A DNA stretch of 64,000 bases from assembly GCA_017430835.1 (NCBI GenBank), contig JAFRMD010000023.1, positions 1 to 64,000 of the forward strand. The letters run 5' to 3'. The notes beneath the pieces were generated by a model, which did not search any database, was not told the DNA's origin, and saw nothing but the letters and a program-made list of their open reading frames with translations. This document shows positions 9,631 to 17,895 of this stretch, one piece after another. The DNA is from Methanosphaera sp. GTDB lineage: Archaea > Methanobacteriota > Methanobacteria > Methanobacteriales > Methanobacteriaceae. Within the stretch, counting starts at the first letter, position 1. Each line of letters opens with the position of its first letter. The position numbers and the translations under genes are program-made.

Positions 9631-9972
9631 TTTTTTCTTTTTTAATTTAAATCCTAACTTATAAATATAGATGATTAACATAATAATATATAGATAAATT
9701 ATTGATTGTTCTATGATTAACGAACAATAGGATTTTATTAATTTACACATTTTATACACTAATTTAGGACTAAATAGATGGATTTTTTAGTCAAAAAAAC
9801 TAATCTATAGTGTAAAATAAAAAATACAATTTTTTTAAGGATAAATCTAAAATAACAAGGAAAAAATGATTTATTCAATTTTTTTATATTTTAAGGTAAT
9901 AACATACTTTAAAAATCTTTAAGTAATTACATGATAATTATTTAATAGTTCATATAAAAACGAGGTGAAAAG
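9631..9972. other. 342-nt AT-rich gap with nested inverted repeats
   Basis: No plausible coding frame. Three dyads are visible. ATTGTTC (9705-9711) pairs with GAACAAT (9722-9728). An outer arm at 9749-9761 pairs with TAGTGTAAAAT (9808-9818) apart from a 2-nt bulge. Inside it GACTAAA (9768-9774) pairs with TTTAGTC (9786-9792). The last 40 nt should hold the promoter of the L44e operon. The structured part could be a regulatory RNA, a terminator for gins51 or a protein-binding site. Confidence 0.4.
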
Positions 9973-10254
9973 ATGAAAATACCACGAGAAAGAAGGACTT
10001 ACTGTCCAAAATGTAAAAAACATACAGTACACGAAGTACATACATCAAAAAGAAGAAAAGCAAGCGAATTAAAATGGGGTCAACGTCAGTTCAGACGTGT
10101 AACTGCTGGTTACAGAGGTTACCCAAGGCCATTACCATCCGGAAGTAAACCCGTTAAAAAATTAGACTTAAGATACAAATGCAAAGAATGTGGAAAAGCT
10201 CACATAAAAGGTTCAGGATTCCGTGCAGGAAAAGTTGAATTCGTATCAAACTAA
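9973..10254 (+). CDS. rpl44e: Large ribosomal subunit protein L44e
   Basis: A 93-residue ribosomal protein with one zinc site formed by CPKCKKHT near residue 11 and CKECGKAH near residue 72. The basic central segment ([23 protein letters not shown]) is typical. ATG follows GAGGTGAAAAG. It leads an operon with rps27e and aIF2alpha, as in other Methanobacteriales. Confidence 0.97.
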   Translation: MKIPRERRTYCPKCKKHTVHEVHTSKRRKASELKWGQRQFRRVTAGYRGYPRPLPSGSKPVKKLDLRYKCKECGKAHIKGSGFRAGKVEFVSN

Positions 10255-10273
10255 TACAATGGAGGAACTTTCA

Positions 10274-10453
10274 ATGGCAAAACAACAAAGCAATTTTTTA
10301 AAAGTTAAATGTGGCGACTGTGAAAACCACCAAATAATCTTTGATCACGCTGCATCAACAGTCAAATGTGTCATCTGTGGCAAAACATTAGTTGAACCAA
10401 AAGGTGGACGTTCTAAAATCTACGCACAAATTGTAGAAGTATTAAACCACTAA
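10274..10453 (+). CDS. rps27e: Small ribosomal subunit protein S27e
   Basis: A 59-residue zinc-ribbon ribosomal protein: [11 protein letters not shown] and [16 protein letters not shown] supply four cysteines. The reading frame extends further upstream into rpl44e, but GGAGG at 10261-10265 fixes the start at the ATG at 10274, giving [13 protein letters not shown]. It sits between L44e and aIF2alpha in an operon. Confidence 0.96.
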   Translation: MAKQQSNFLKVKCGDCENHQIIFDHAASTVKCVICGKTLVEPKGGRSKIYAQIVEVLNH

Positions 10454-10491
10454 ATATAAGAACACAATAGATTACTAATCCAGGTGATTAT

Positions 10492-11274
10492 ATGGTTAGA
10501 ATGAACAAAGAATGGCCTGAAGAAGGTGATCTGATTGTTGGAACAGTTCATAAAGTATTAGGTTACGGTGCATTTGCAAAACTAGAAGAATACGAAGGAA
10601 AAGAAGCATTCATTCACATATCCGAAGTATCTTCCGGTTGGGTTAAAAACATAAGAGATTATGTAAGAGAAAACCAGAAAATTGTTGCACGTGTACTTAG
10701 AGTAAATCCTAAAAAAGGTCATGTTGATGCTTCACTTAAACGTATCCGTGAAGATCAACGGACACGAAGAATTCAGCAGTGGAAAATAGAACAAAAGGCA
10801 GAAAAATTATTAGAAATATCCGCAAAATCCATCAACAAATCATTAGATGAAGCTTATGATGAAGTTGGATACCTAATAATGGAAGAATTCGGAGACTTAT
10901 ATGAAGGATTTGAGTTAGCGTCCGATGAGGGTGAAGAAGTTTTATTAGCAATAGATGTCGATGAACAATGGGCACAAGCAATAACTGATGTAGCTAAGAA
11001 AAACATTTCAACTCCGGAAGTGCAAATCACAGGTTATGTAGACATAACCTCATATAAACCAAATGGTGTGGAAATCATCATTGATGCCTTAGAATCTATT
11101 GAATCAGAAAATGTTGAAGTTCAATGTGTCGGTGCACCTAAATACAGAGTGATGGTAACAGCACAGGATTACCCTACGGCTGAGAAAATACTCAGAGAAT
11201 CAGCTGACAAGTGTATAGGATTCATTGAGGATAATGATGGCGAAGGTACTTTCCATCGTGAACTTGATGATTAA
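10492..11274 (+). CDS. eif2a: Translation initiation factor aIF2 alpha subunit
   Basis: A 260-residue subunit of the heterotrimer that brings initiator tRNA to the small ribosomal subunit. An N-terminal S1 domain ([20 protein letters not shown], then [15 protein letters not shown]) covers residues 8-85. The helical domain and the C-terminal alpha/beta domain that binds the gamma subunit follow. Eukaryotic eIF2alpha is phosphorylated at a Ser in this S1 region. GGTGAT precedes the ATG. The initiator tRNA it serves is at 30078-30151. Confidence 0.96.
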   Translation: MVRMNKEWPEEGDLIVGTVHKVLGYGAFAKLEEYEGKEAFIHISEVSSGWVKNIRDYVRENQKIVARVLRVNPKKGHVDASLKRIREDQRTRRIQQWKIEQKAEKLLEISAKSINKSLDEAYDEVGYLIMEEFGDLYEGFELASDEGEEVLLAIDVDEQWAQAITDVAKKNISTPEVQITGYVDITSYKPNGVEIIIDALESIESENVEVQCVGAPKYRVMVTAQDYPTAEKILRESADKCIGFIEDNDGEGTFHRELDD

Positions 11275-11344
11275 ACCTTATACTCCCACTTTTTTTATTA
11301 AAACTTATTATTATTAACTAAAAACACTATTTTTGAGGAATTAT

Positions 11345-12319
11345 ATGGATATTGAATCAATACCACCAGAATATTATACCCTAAAGGAATTCACATTCAC
11401 CAACAATGCAACTCTAAAAAATCAGGAAGTAGAATATTTAACCCTGGGAACACCTGCTTATGATGAAGAGGGATACATTACCAATGCAATAATATATTTC
11501 CATGGAACAACAGGAAATTATGGATCCATCAAGAGAATAAGTGAAGCATTGGGAGAAAACCTGCCCTTTGACACGGACAAATTCTTTTTCGTATCCCTTT
11601 CAACATTGGGAACTCCAGGCAGCAGCTGCCCTTCAACAAGTGGCTTGCTAAACCAATACCCTGAATACAACATATTGGACATGGTAAATTTTAACAGACA
11701 ATTCATAAGGGAAGCATTAAATATTAAAAAACCATTGGGCCTAATCGGCAATTCAATGGGTGGCTTTGAAGCAGTAACCTGGGCCACGCTTTATCCGGAT
11801 GACATTTCATTCATGATATCACTGGTAAGCAGTTACAAGGTTGGCGGACAAAACTACATCATTGGAAAGGTAATGAATGACATAATAGAATCCGACCCAG
11901 AATTCGGCAAAAAGGATGCAACATGCAAGCGTTCGCTGCAGATAGCAAGTAAGGCAATGTATTCATTCGGACTTTCAAGACAGTACTATATGGACCTGGA
12001 CAAGGATGAAATCAACTCATTCATGGACGAATTTGCACTTGAAGACTCAGAAGAAAACATTTATGATGCATACTACCGCAATAAAGCTTCCATCGACTAT
12101 GATTTAACTGATAAAGTTTCAAACATCAAAGTTCCAACTCTAATAATAGCAATTTATGAAGATCAGTATTTTCCACCCGAATTGGATGCAGTTCCAATGC
12201 ATGCCCTGATTGAAAATTCTACATTAGTATGTTATAATTCATATATTGGACATATAGGGTCAAGCCAGTTAGGTAAAATTAAGGGTGAACTTGAAGAGTT
12301 CATGTCACAGTTCAAATAA
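11345..12319 (+). CDS. Alpha/beta hydrolase of the homoserine O-acetyltransferase (MetX)-like family
   Basis: A 324-residue alpha/beta-hydrolase fold protein. The oxyanion region is YFHGTTGNYGS, the nucleophile elbow is GLIGNSMGGFEA with Ser about 137, and the acid and histidine are in IAIYEDQYFPP and YIGHIGS near the C-terminus. The order and spacing resemble MetX-type acyltransferases (homoserine O-acetyltransferase) more than lipases, but whether homoserine is the substrate cannot be told. The frame is open to a TTG at 11333, but GAGG at 11335-11338 points to the ATG at 11345. It interrupts the usual aIF2alpha-nop10-pac2 order. Confidence 0.72.
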   Translation: MDIESIPPEYYTLKEFTFTNNATLKNQEVEYLTLGTPAYDEEGYITNAIIYFHGTTGNYGSIKRISEALGENLPFDTDKFFFVSLSTLGTPGSSCPSTSGLLNQYPEYNILDMVNFNRQFIREALNIKKPLGLIGNSMGGFEAVTWATLYPDDISFMISLVSSYKVGGQNYIIGKVMNDIIESDPEFGKKDATCKRSLQIASKAMYSFGLSRQYYMDLDKDEINSFMDEFALEDSEENIYDAYYRNKASIDYDLTDKVSNIKVPTLIIAIYEDQYFPPELDAVPMHALIENSTLVCYNSYIGHIGSSQLGKIKGELEEFMSQFK

Positions 12320-12344
12320 CATTTCACCTATTATGTCAAATTTT

Positions 12345-12365
12345 AGACATATATTGCAAGTGTAA
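12345..12365. repeat. Dispersed 21-nt repeat, copy 1
   Basis: The 21 bases here match 27256-27276 at 20 of 21 positions (difference at the eighth base, T versus C). The shared core is ATTGCAAGTGTAA. It lies between the hydrolase and nop10. Confidence 0.6.
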
Positions 12366-12413
12366 CTTTCAAGCATAAAGTATAAGAAAGTCGGTTACAA
12401 ATATAATAGTATT

Positions 12414-12587
12414 ATGAAATTTCGGATGAGAAAGTGTAGAAACTGCAACGAATACACTTTACAGGAGACATGTCCAGAGTGTAACGAGAAGACTGGAGTA
12501 ATATTCCCAGCAAGATTTTCACCACAGGATAAATATGGAAAGTATAGACGTATGCTAAAAAAACAACAAGAACAATATGGGGAATAA
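12414..12587 (+). CDS. nop10: H/ACA ribonucleoprotein subunit Nop10
   Basis: A 57-residue protein of H/ACA guide complexes, needed with Cbf5, Gar1 and L7Ae for rRNA pseudouridylation. The N-terminal zinc ribbon reads CRNCNEYT and CPECNEKTG. It continues with the diagnostic FPARFSPQDKYGKYRRMLK. AAATATAATA just upstream is a possible TATA box. pac2 starts 2 nt after its stop, and nop10-pac2 is the common archaeal order. Very high sequence identity to the family despite small size. Confidence 0.96.
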   Translation: MKFRMRKCRNCNEYTLQETCPECNEKTGVIFPARFSPQDKYGKYRRMLKKQQEQYGE

Positions 12588-12589
12588 TA

Positions 12590-13369
12590 ATGGTAAACGA
12601 AACAATAATAAAGGAAATAGATGAAGTAAACTTAGAAAATCCAATAATACTGGAAGGATTGCCAGGAATAGGATTTGTCGGAAAAATTGTTGTCGATGAA
12701 ATAATCAAAAGCTTTGATGCAGTTAAATTTGCAGAACTAAACTCAGATTATTTTCCACCACAAGTGACAATGAAAAACAATGGCCTAATAGAACACATGA
12801 AAAACGAATTCTATTACGTTAAGGATTTGGGTGAAAACAATCAGGACATAGTATTGCTGACAGGAAATACTCAGGGAGCAGATTTTGAAGGACAAATTGC
12901 AATATGCAAGGTTTTAATAGACTACTTTGAAGACCTGAACGCTTCCAAAATATTCACATTGGGTGGACTGGGCACTGGTGAAATGGTAAAAAACAGCAGA
13001 GTCTTTGTAGCATCCAATAACGAAGAATCATTGGAAGAAGTTTTAAACATTGACAATTCAGAAATCAGAAAGGATGACGGCGGAGCAATAATAGGCGCAT
13101 CAGGCTTACTGTTATTCTATGCTGAAGAAAAGGAAATACCTGCCACCTGTCTTATGGGAGAAACTCCAGGCTTTTATATAGATGATGCGGCAGCAAAAAG
13201 CGTATTGAAAGTATTGTTTGAACTTCTCAAGTTTGACTTTGACTTATCTGAATTGGATGAACGCATAGAAGATACACTGCAAAAAATTACCGCTACACAA
13301 AACCTTAATCCTGTAGGATTTGAACCACCAAGACCTAACCCAAATGAGGACTTACAGTATATTGGATAG
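12590..13369 (+). CDS. PAC2-family proteasome assembly chaperone homologue
   Basis: A 259-residue member of the PAC2 family, related to eukaryotic proteasome assembly chaperones. The N-terminal LEGLPGIGFVGKIVVDEI and central FTLGGLGTGEMV motifs are characteristic. Later motifs include GAIIGASGLLLFYAEEKEIPATCLMGETPGF. Archaeal homologues are proposed to help 20S proteasome assembly, but their function is not firmly shown. It starts 2 nt after nop10, so the two are almost certainly co-transcribed. Confidence 0.9.
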   Translation: MVNETIIKEIDEVNLENPIILEGLPGIGFVGKIVVDEIIKSFDAVKFAELNSDYFPPQVTMKNNGLIEHMKNEFYYVKDLGENNQDIVLLTGNTQGADFEGQIAICKVLIDYFEDLNASKIFTLGGLGTGEMVKNSRVFVASNNEESLEEVLNIDNSEIRKDDGGAIIGASGLLLFYAEEKEIPATCLMGETPGFYIDDAAAKSVLKVLFELLKFDFDLSELDERIEDTLQKITATQNLNPVGFEPPRPNPNEDLQYIG

Positions 13370-13394
13370 TTATACTTCCTAACCTCTCCAAACC

Positions 13395-13404
13395 TTTTAT
13401 ATAA
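13395..13404 (+). promoter_or_regulatory. Probable TATA box for the PHP gene
   Basis: TTTTATATAA ends 30 nt before the ATG at 13435. There is no ribosome binding site in the short leader, so the transcript is probably leaderless. Confidence 0.45.
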
Positions 13405-13434
13405 TAAACTATTTTTCCAAAAAAATGATTTTCT

Positions 13435-14598
13435 ATGATAATTAATGCTGATTTACATGTTCACAGCAAGTATTCGATGGCAACTTCCAAGAACATGAAT
13501 CCGGAAAATATGGCAATCGAATCTGCAAAAAAGGGATTAAATCTCGTTGCAACAGGAGATGCACTGCACTCCAAATGGCTTGAAGAACTGGAAAATTCCC
13601 TTACAGAAATTGACGACACTGGAATATACAAAACAAAAGATAACATTCCAGACAACAAAACCCACTTTATTACAACCGTTGAAGTGGAGGACAACGAAAG
13701 AATTCATCATCTCTTGATTATACCATCATTAGAAACGGCTTGGCAGATGAGGGATGAGTTTAAAGCAAAGAATTTGGATGCAGACGGAAGACCAAAACTC
13801 AGAATGAACGGGCAGGAAATAATGGATGTTGCCCGTGATTATGATTGCCTATTAGGTCCTGCTCACATTTTTACTCCATGGACTGGAATATACAAGTCAT
13901 ATGATTCAATAGTTGACTGTTATAACAGAAAGCCTGACTTTGTTGAACTTGGTCTTTCCAGTGATTCAATGCTGGCAGATTCTATTGATGAATTGAGAAG
14001 TTACACTTTTCTTTCAAATTCTGATTCACACTCACCCTGGCCTCACAGGATAGGCAGAGAATTCAATAAAATGGAAGTAAGACAACTATCATTTAATGAA
14101 ATCCGCCGTTCATTAAAAGACAACAAGGTCCTGGAAAACTATGGATTTAATCCGCGCATGGGAAAATATCATGAGACAGGCTGCATAAAATGTTACAGAA
14201 TATATGATATACATGAAGCAGTAAAAAAAGACATGAAATGTGATTGCGGTGGAAGAATAAAAAGGGGAGTAAAAGCAAGAATAGAGGAACTGGCAAACAA
14301 CAACCAGCCAAACAAGGACAGGCCACACTACCAGTACATCCTGCCTTTGGCAGAACTCTTAAGCACAGCACACGACAAGGGCATAACAACAAAATACGTT
14401 CAGACAAGATACGATAACCTCATCAAAAACTTCGACAATGAAATAAACGTGCTCATCAACATAGCAATAAAGGAAATAGAAACAATCGACAAAAAACTAG
14501 CGAAAATAATAGACTCCTACAGACAAAACACCCTTGAAGTCATACCGGGAAGGGGAGGATTATACGGAAAAATAAGATATGAAGAAAGTATTAAATAA
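13435..14598 (+). CDS. PHP-domain phosphoesterase with C-terminal zinc ribbon (TIGR00375-type)
   Basis: A 387-residue protein. Residues 1-230 are a PHP metal-dependent hydrolase domain: DLHVHSKYS at the start, then ATGDALHSKW, GPAHIFTPWTG and SNSDSHSPWPHRIGREF supply the metal-binding His/Asp residues. A four-cysteine zinc ribbon follows (GCIKCYRIYD and MKCDCGGR, residues about 243-275), then a helical tail ending in VIPGRGGLYGKIRYE. This layout matches a conserved archaeal and bacterial family without a firm function, sometimes linked to DNA metabolism. The C-terminus overlaps the convergent frhD gene by 8 nt. Confidence 0.82.
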   Translation: MIINADLHVHSKYSMATSKNMNPENMAIESAKKGLNLVATGDALHSKWLEELENSLTEIDDTGIYKTKDNIPDNKTHFITTVEVEDNERIHHLLIIPSLETAWQMRDEFKAKNLDADGRPKLRMNGQEIMDVARDYDCLLGPAHIFTPWTGIYKSYDSIVDCYNRKPDFVELGLSSDSMLADSIDELRSYTFLSNSDSHSPWPHRIGREFNKMEVRQLSFNEIRRSLKDNKVLENYGFNPRMGKYHETGCIKCYRIYDIHEAVKKDMKCDCGGRIKRGVKARIEELANNNQPNKDRPHYQYILPLAELLSTAHDKGITTKYVQTRYDNLIKNFDNEINVLINIAIKEIETIDKKLAKIIDSYRQNTLEVIPGRGGLYGKIRYEESIK

Positions 14599-15058
14599 TC
14601 ACCTCTTCATAGACAATGTCAATAGCCTTAGGTATGGCTTGCTGAACCTTATCGCTTAGGCCATACTCAACAAATGGTGATGAAACCTTCTCCGGCTGAC
14701 AAGCAATAATAACAATTTCAACTTCCTCTAACTCATCCAGTGGATCAGCTACTGAAATTGAATGAGGATCCTGATATTTTCCTACCGGAACTTCATCCTT
14801 GGATAACAGTTTAATGTCTCCAGGCTCTCCCCCAAAGTTCGCAATGTCAAGAATAATAATCTTCCTCCACATTGGATTGGGCAATGAAAACAGGTAATGC
14901 GGTGCGCTGGTACCTGCATCAATTGTCATCACATTATCCGGTAAGGGTCGTTTTTCCAGGTTTTTTTCTAACTCATCAATTGCAGCCGGTCCAAAACCGT
15001 CATCTTTAAACAAAACATTTCCACAGCCTACAACTAAAACTTCAGCATCATATGTCAT
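14591..15058 (-). CDS. frhD: Coenzyme F420-hydrogenase maturation protease (FrhD type)
   Basis: A 155-residue HybD/HyaD-family endopeptidase that removes the C-terminal peptide of a [NiFe] hydrogenase large subunit after nickel insertion. It has VVGCGNVLFKDDGFGPAA at the N-terminus (the Asp/Glu of GNxLxxDDGxG binds nickel), TIDAGTSAPHYLFSL and DPHSISVADPLDEL. GTSAPH and the overall length favour the FrhD branch over VhuD or HycI. No hydrogenase structural genes lie beside it here. Start ATG at 15058; no strong ribosome binding site. Confidence 0.85.
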   Translation of the reverse strand: MTYDAEVLVVGCGNVLFKDDGFGPAAIDELEKNLEKRPLPDNVMTIDAGTSAPHYLFSLPNPMWRKIIILDIANFGGEPGDIKLLSKDEVPVGKYQDPHSISVADPLDELEEVEIVIIACQPEKVSSPFVEYGLSDKVQQAIPKAIDIVYEEVII

Positions 15059-15421
15059 TTATTAAATCACCATCATTAATTATTATATAACTTTAAGTAT
15101 TTTCTAGTATATTACTATTTTCTAAAAAGAGGAAAAAATGACAAAATCAGAATAAAGTTTATACTACAAAAATAGCCTTTCAGAGTGACATTTACATCTA
15201 CAACCATATGTTTAAAAAGGCAGTTACGGATTCCATTTTTATTATTCGGATAAAAAAATTATTTAAATAATAAAAAACTAATTATATTGCTTTAAAATTC
15301 TTTTTTAATGTGCAAGTAGGTACTTACATGCGAAAATCTTTATATACTCACTAGTATAAAGGTATAAGTAGGTGAGAACAACTTACCACTAAAAAAATCG
15401 AATAATCAGAGGCGAAAAAAG
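15059..15421. other. 363-nt divergent intergenic region
   Basis: No convincing gene. The right part holds the promoter of the exported protein (described separately). The left part is AT-rich and would carry the frhD promoter, but no clear element is seen. Confidence 0.4.
15314..15373 (+). promoter_or_regulatory. Promoter of exported protein with flanking AAGTAGGT repeats
   Basis: TTTATATA at 15339-15346 is a clear TATA box with GAAAATC upstream as a BRE-like element. Identical AAGTAGGT octamers lie on either side at 15314-15321 and 15366-15373. Each is followed by a partial inverse (ACTTAC at 15322-15327 and ACTTACC near 15381), giving two imperfect dyads. This looks like a regulated promoter. 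Confidence 0.45.
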
Positions 15422-15907
15422 ATGAACATAAAAAGATTATTGCTATTGGGACTTGTGCTACTGGCAACAATATGCACCCTGTCAGCAGTCAGTGCCGATG
15501 ACATTGCATTATCCACATCAAACGTTCAAAACGGCGTCTTTACACTAGAAGGATTGCAATTTAAAATACCTTCACAATTCACTCAGGTAGAAGCTGATCA
15601 AGACAACTCCGAACAAGGGGATTCAGAACACATTGACGGAACAACAGTAGACAAAGAAGTGTCTGCAGACTTCAGAAACCCAAACGGAGAAAAACTTGAC
15701 ATAAAAGTCGGAACAAAAACAAACTCAAAAATTGACTCAATAAACCTCCCAGCAACCCAAAAAAAGACCATTGCATGTAAAGAAGGATACTTCTGGACTG
15801 AAATGGATGATGGAATAACAGAATACAAATTTGAATACCTAAACAATGGAAAAATCGTAAAAATAGAAACAAACAATGAAAACCTAATAAGTCAGGTAAT
15901 AGCCTAA
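15422..15907 (+). CDS. Small secreted protein of unknown function
   Basis: A 161-residue protein with a textbook signal peptide: MNIKRLL, a hydrophobic core LLGLVLLATICTLSAV, and an SADD cleavage region. The mature part of about 135 residues begins with a stretch of predicted beta-strands (GVFTLEGLQFKIPSQFT), then an acidic loop rich in Asp, Glu and Ser. It resembles small exported proteins that recur in Methanobrevibacter and Methanosphaera genomes with similar signal peptides, but I cannot assign a function. It has its own TATA box and an AGAGG ribosome binding site 9 nt before ATG. Confidence 0.75.
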   Translation: MNIKRLLLLGLVLLATICTLSAVSADDIALSTSNVQNGVFTLEGLQFKIPSQFTQVEADQDNSEQGDSEHIDGTTVDKEVSADFRNPNGEKLDIKVGTKTNSKIDSINLPATQKKTIACKEGYFWTEMDDGITEYKFEYLNNGKIVKIETNNENLISQVIA

Positions 15908-16192
15908 GAATCCGAAACAAACAAAACATAAGACTCCAAAAAATATAATAAGCTATAAAAAATAAATCATCTAAACCGATTTAATTTAACCCCTCCCCCT
16001 CCCTCCTATTTTTAAATCATTTAAAATCATAATGCATTAATTATCAATAATTCACCCATATTTCTTGAAAATAAGGAATTTGATAATAATGACTCTTATA
16101 AAGAAAATTTTTAAATTAAAAAATATCAAAATATATTTACTAGCTAATGCTAAAAACTACAAAACAAAACATCAAAAAGTGGTATAAAGAAA

Positions 16193-17071
16193 ATGTTTTC
16201 CAGAATCAATTCCTATGCAAATTCTTCAAAGATACTGCAAGAAACAAGAAAAAACGTTCCCAGAATGTCAACCTTAAAAGAGGTACTGATATTTGTAGCA
16301 CTGTACCTTTCAGTATTGCTAATACATGCAACTTCGGAATTTTTTGTGTCAACATCTTCAAACCCCGCAATCGTAGGACATGTCCTGTTGTTAACCCTTT
16401 TTTTATATTCTGTTAGGGCAATGCTCTATATTTTCATAGTAACTAAAATTGAAAAGAGAAATTTGATGAGCATTGGTATAACAAAAGAAAATGCCCTCGC
16501 ATCAATCCTAAAAGGTTTAATTATCGGATTTTTAATGTTTTTGGCCGTTGTTGTATTAGGTATCTTATTGGGCAGTTATGATTATAAGGGCTTTAATTCT
16601 TCCCAATTATATTTTATTATTCCGTTTTTATTGGCTTTTTTTGTTCAATCGCTTACGGAAGAAATTCAGTATCGCGGATGGATTATGACCTACTTTTCAA
16701 AAAGACACAGTATTTTTATTGGATTTATAATCAGTGACCTGATGTTTGTTTTGATGCATATGGGAAATAACGGCATTGACATTATTGCAATGATTAATCT
16801 TTTCATTGCAGGATTATTCTATACGATACTATTCTGGAAATATGATAACATATGGGTATGCGGTTTGGTTCATACCATGTGGAATTTTGCTCAAGGGTGT
16901 TTATTTGGCTTTAATGTTAGTGGAATACAATTTCCATCCCTTTTTTTATTCAAACAGGATTCATTGTCAATAATTGGTGGAGGAACTTTTGGACCTGAAT
17001 CTAGCCTAATAGCAACATTCGTATTCATGCTAGCAACACTATTGACTTTATATTATCCTAAAAAAAGTTAA
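16193..17071 (+). CDS. CPBP-family intramembrane metalloprotease
   Basis: A 292-residue integral membrane protein with about eight hydrophobic segments. Motif 1 is EEIQYRGW near residue 157 (the EExxxR glutamates), motif 2 is LMFVLMHMGN, and motif 3 is HTMWN near residue 225. These are the metal-binding sites of the CAAX-protease/bacteriocin-processing (CPBP, Abi) family. Homologues process prenylated proteins or give immunity to bacteriocins; the substrate here is unknown. The N-terminal 25 residues are polar. It is monocistronic with AT-rich flanks. Confidence 0.85.
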   Translation: MFSRINSYANSSKILQETRKNVPRMSTLKEVLIFVALYLSVLLIHATSEFFVSTSSNPAIVGHVLLLTLFLYSVRAMLYIFIVTKIEKRNLMSIGITKENALASILKGLIIGFLMFLAVVVLGILLGSYDYKGFNSSQLYFIIPFLLAFFVQSLTEEIQYRGWIMTYFSKRHSIFIGFIISDLMFVLMHMGNNGIDIIAMINLFIAGLFYTILFWKYDNIWVCGLVHTMWNFAQGCLFGFNVSGIQFPSLFLFKQDSLSIIGGGTFGPESSLIATFVFMLATLLTLYYPKKS

Positions 17072-17143
17072 TGCATGAATTATTCCCATCATCTTATTTT
17101 TTTCTATGTAAATTAGAAGGAATTTATAATCTGCTTATTTTAA

Positions 17144-17498
17144 AGTTTTAATCAGGTTTTTGAAAAAAGTCTGGGGGTAGAAAATGCTGCCTTCAGCTGC
17201 AAAAATTTGGGTGACTTGCCGGATATATTTTCAGGTGAAACTATTGTAATTCATGAGTGATGCTAAAAGATCTTTTAATCTTTCAGAGCTGTATTTGATA
17301 CAATCTTTACCTGATTACTATATGTTGAAGTATTGTGACAATCCGTTGCATGTCTTTTATGAAATGTCGGACGATGATTCTTATGCATATGATATTGATA
17401 TAAAATCTTTCATTAGAATAGTTGGGACCTCAATTAATTTTCAGAGACTATTCTGGCACGTAGCATGTTATAAGTTTTTTCTCTTCATCAGGTGCTAA
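17144..17498 (+). pseudogene. Probable degraded gene: two overlapping partial frames
   Basis: Frame 1 (17144-17260) reads like a protein tail (FEKSLGVENAAFSCKN, then LGDLPDIFSGETIVIHE) and ends at a TGA, with no start codon at its left end. Frame 2 (17253-17498) begins with an ATG that overlaps that TGA and reads MSDAKRSFNLSELYLIQSLP, then DYYMLKYCDNPLHVFYEMSD. It continues 51 nt into the convergent gene and ends in an unnatural CYKFFLFIRC. Either one gene broken by a frameshift and truncated at both ends, or two fragments. I do not recognise the family. Confidence 0.35.
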
Positions 17499-17840
17499 AG
17501 GCTCTTCTAATTTGCTGTGGTACCATGCAATTTCATATTCTAAACTTTCGGGGTTTTGGTACAGTGCATAACCTTCCTTTTCATCTTTCATTAACATAAT
17601 CCATATATCTGTACCAAACGATGTTTTATAAATTTTGCATACAAAACAATTATTTTCATTATCACTACTAAAATATGCATAGCAATTTGGTATACTTATC
17701 ATTTGCTTTGGCAGAATTTCCTGATTTTTGAAGGGACTGAGCATTCTGTCAACCATTTCAAAGCTTAGCATTTCATGCAAAACTCCACCAAGTTCCAGGT
17801 TAATCTTCACTTTTGAATCGTTAATTATCATAATAATCAT
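17448..17840 (-). CDS. Hypothetical protein, 130 aa
   Basis: An uncharacterised soluble protein, acidic with several aromatic residues (YAYFSSDNENNCFVCKIY, then FGTDIWIMLMKDEKEGYALY). The alternating pattern suggests a mostly beta fold. No signal peptide or membrane segment. The N-terminus MIIMIINDSKVKINLELGG offers two starts (17840 or 17831). It lies just downstream of dnaJ on the same strand and converges on the remnant at 17144-17498. Coding is supported by ordinary residue composition, not by a recognised family. Confidence 0.5.
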   Translation of the reverse strand: MIIMIINDSKVKINLELGGVLHEMLSFEMVDRMLSPFKNQEILPKQMISIPNCYAYFSSDNENNCFVCKIYKTSFGTDIWIMLMKDEKEGYALYQNPESLEYEIAWYHSKLEEPLAPDEEKKLITCYVPE

Positions 17841-17895
17841 TAAAAAAAGTTTTTCTAAAAAAAATATAGTATTAAAGGGGGTGTGGTGGTTAGAA

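Noticed and set aside
14591..14598. Antisense regulation by the PHP/frhD overlap
   Set aside because: An 8-nt convergent overlap is ordinary in compact archaeal genomes.
15970..16000. C-rich tract (CCCCTCCCCCTCCCTCC) as a regulatory motif
   Set aside because: It lies just behind the exported protein and before a T-run; a simple terminator-like composition is enough to explain it.
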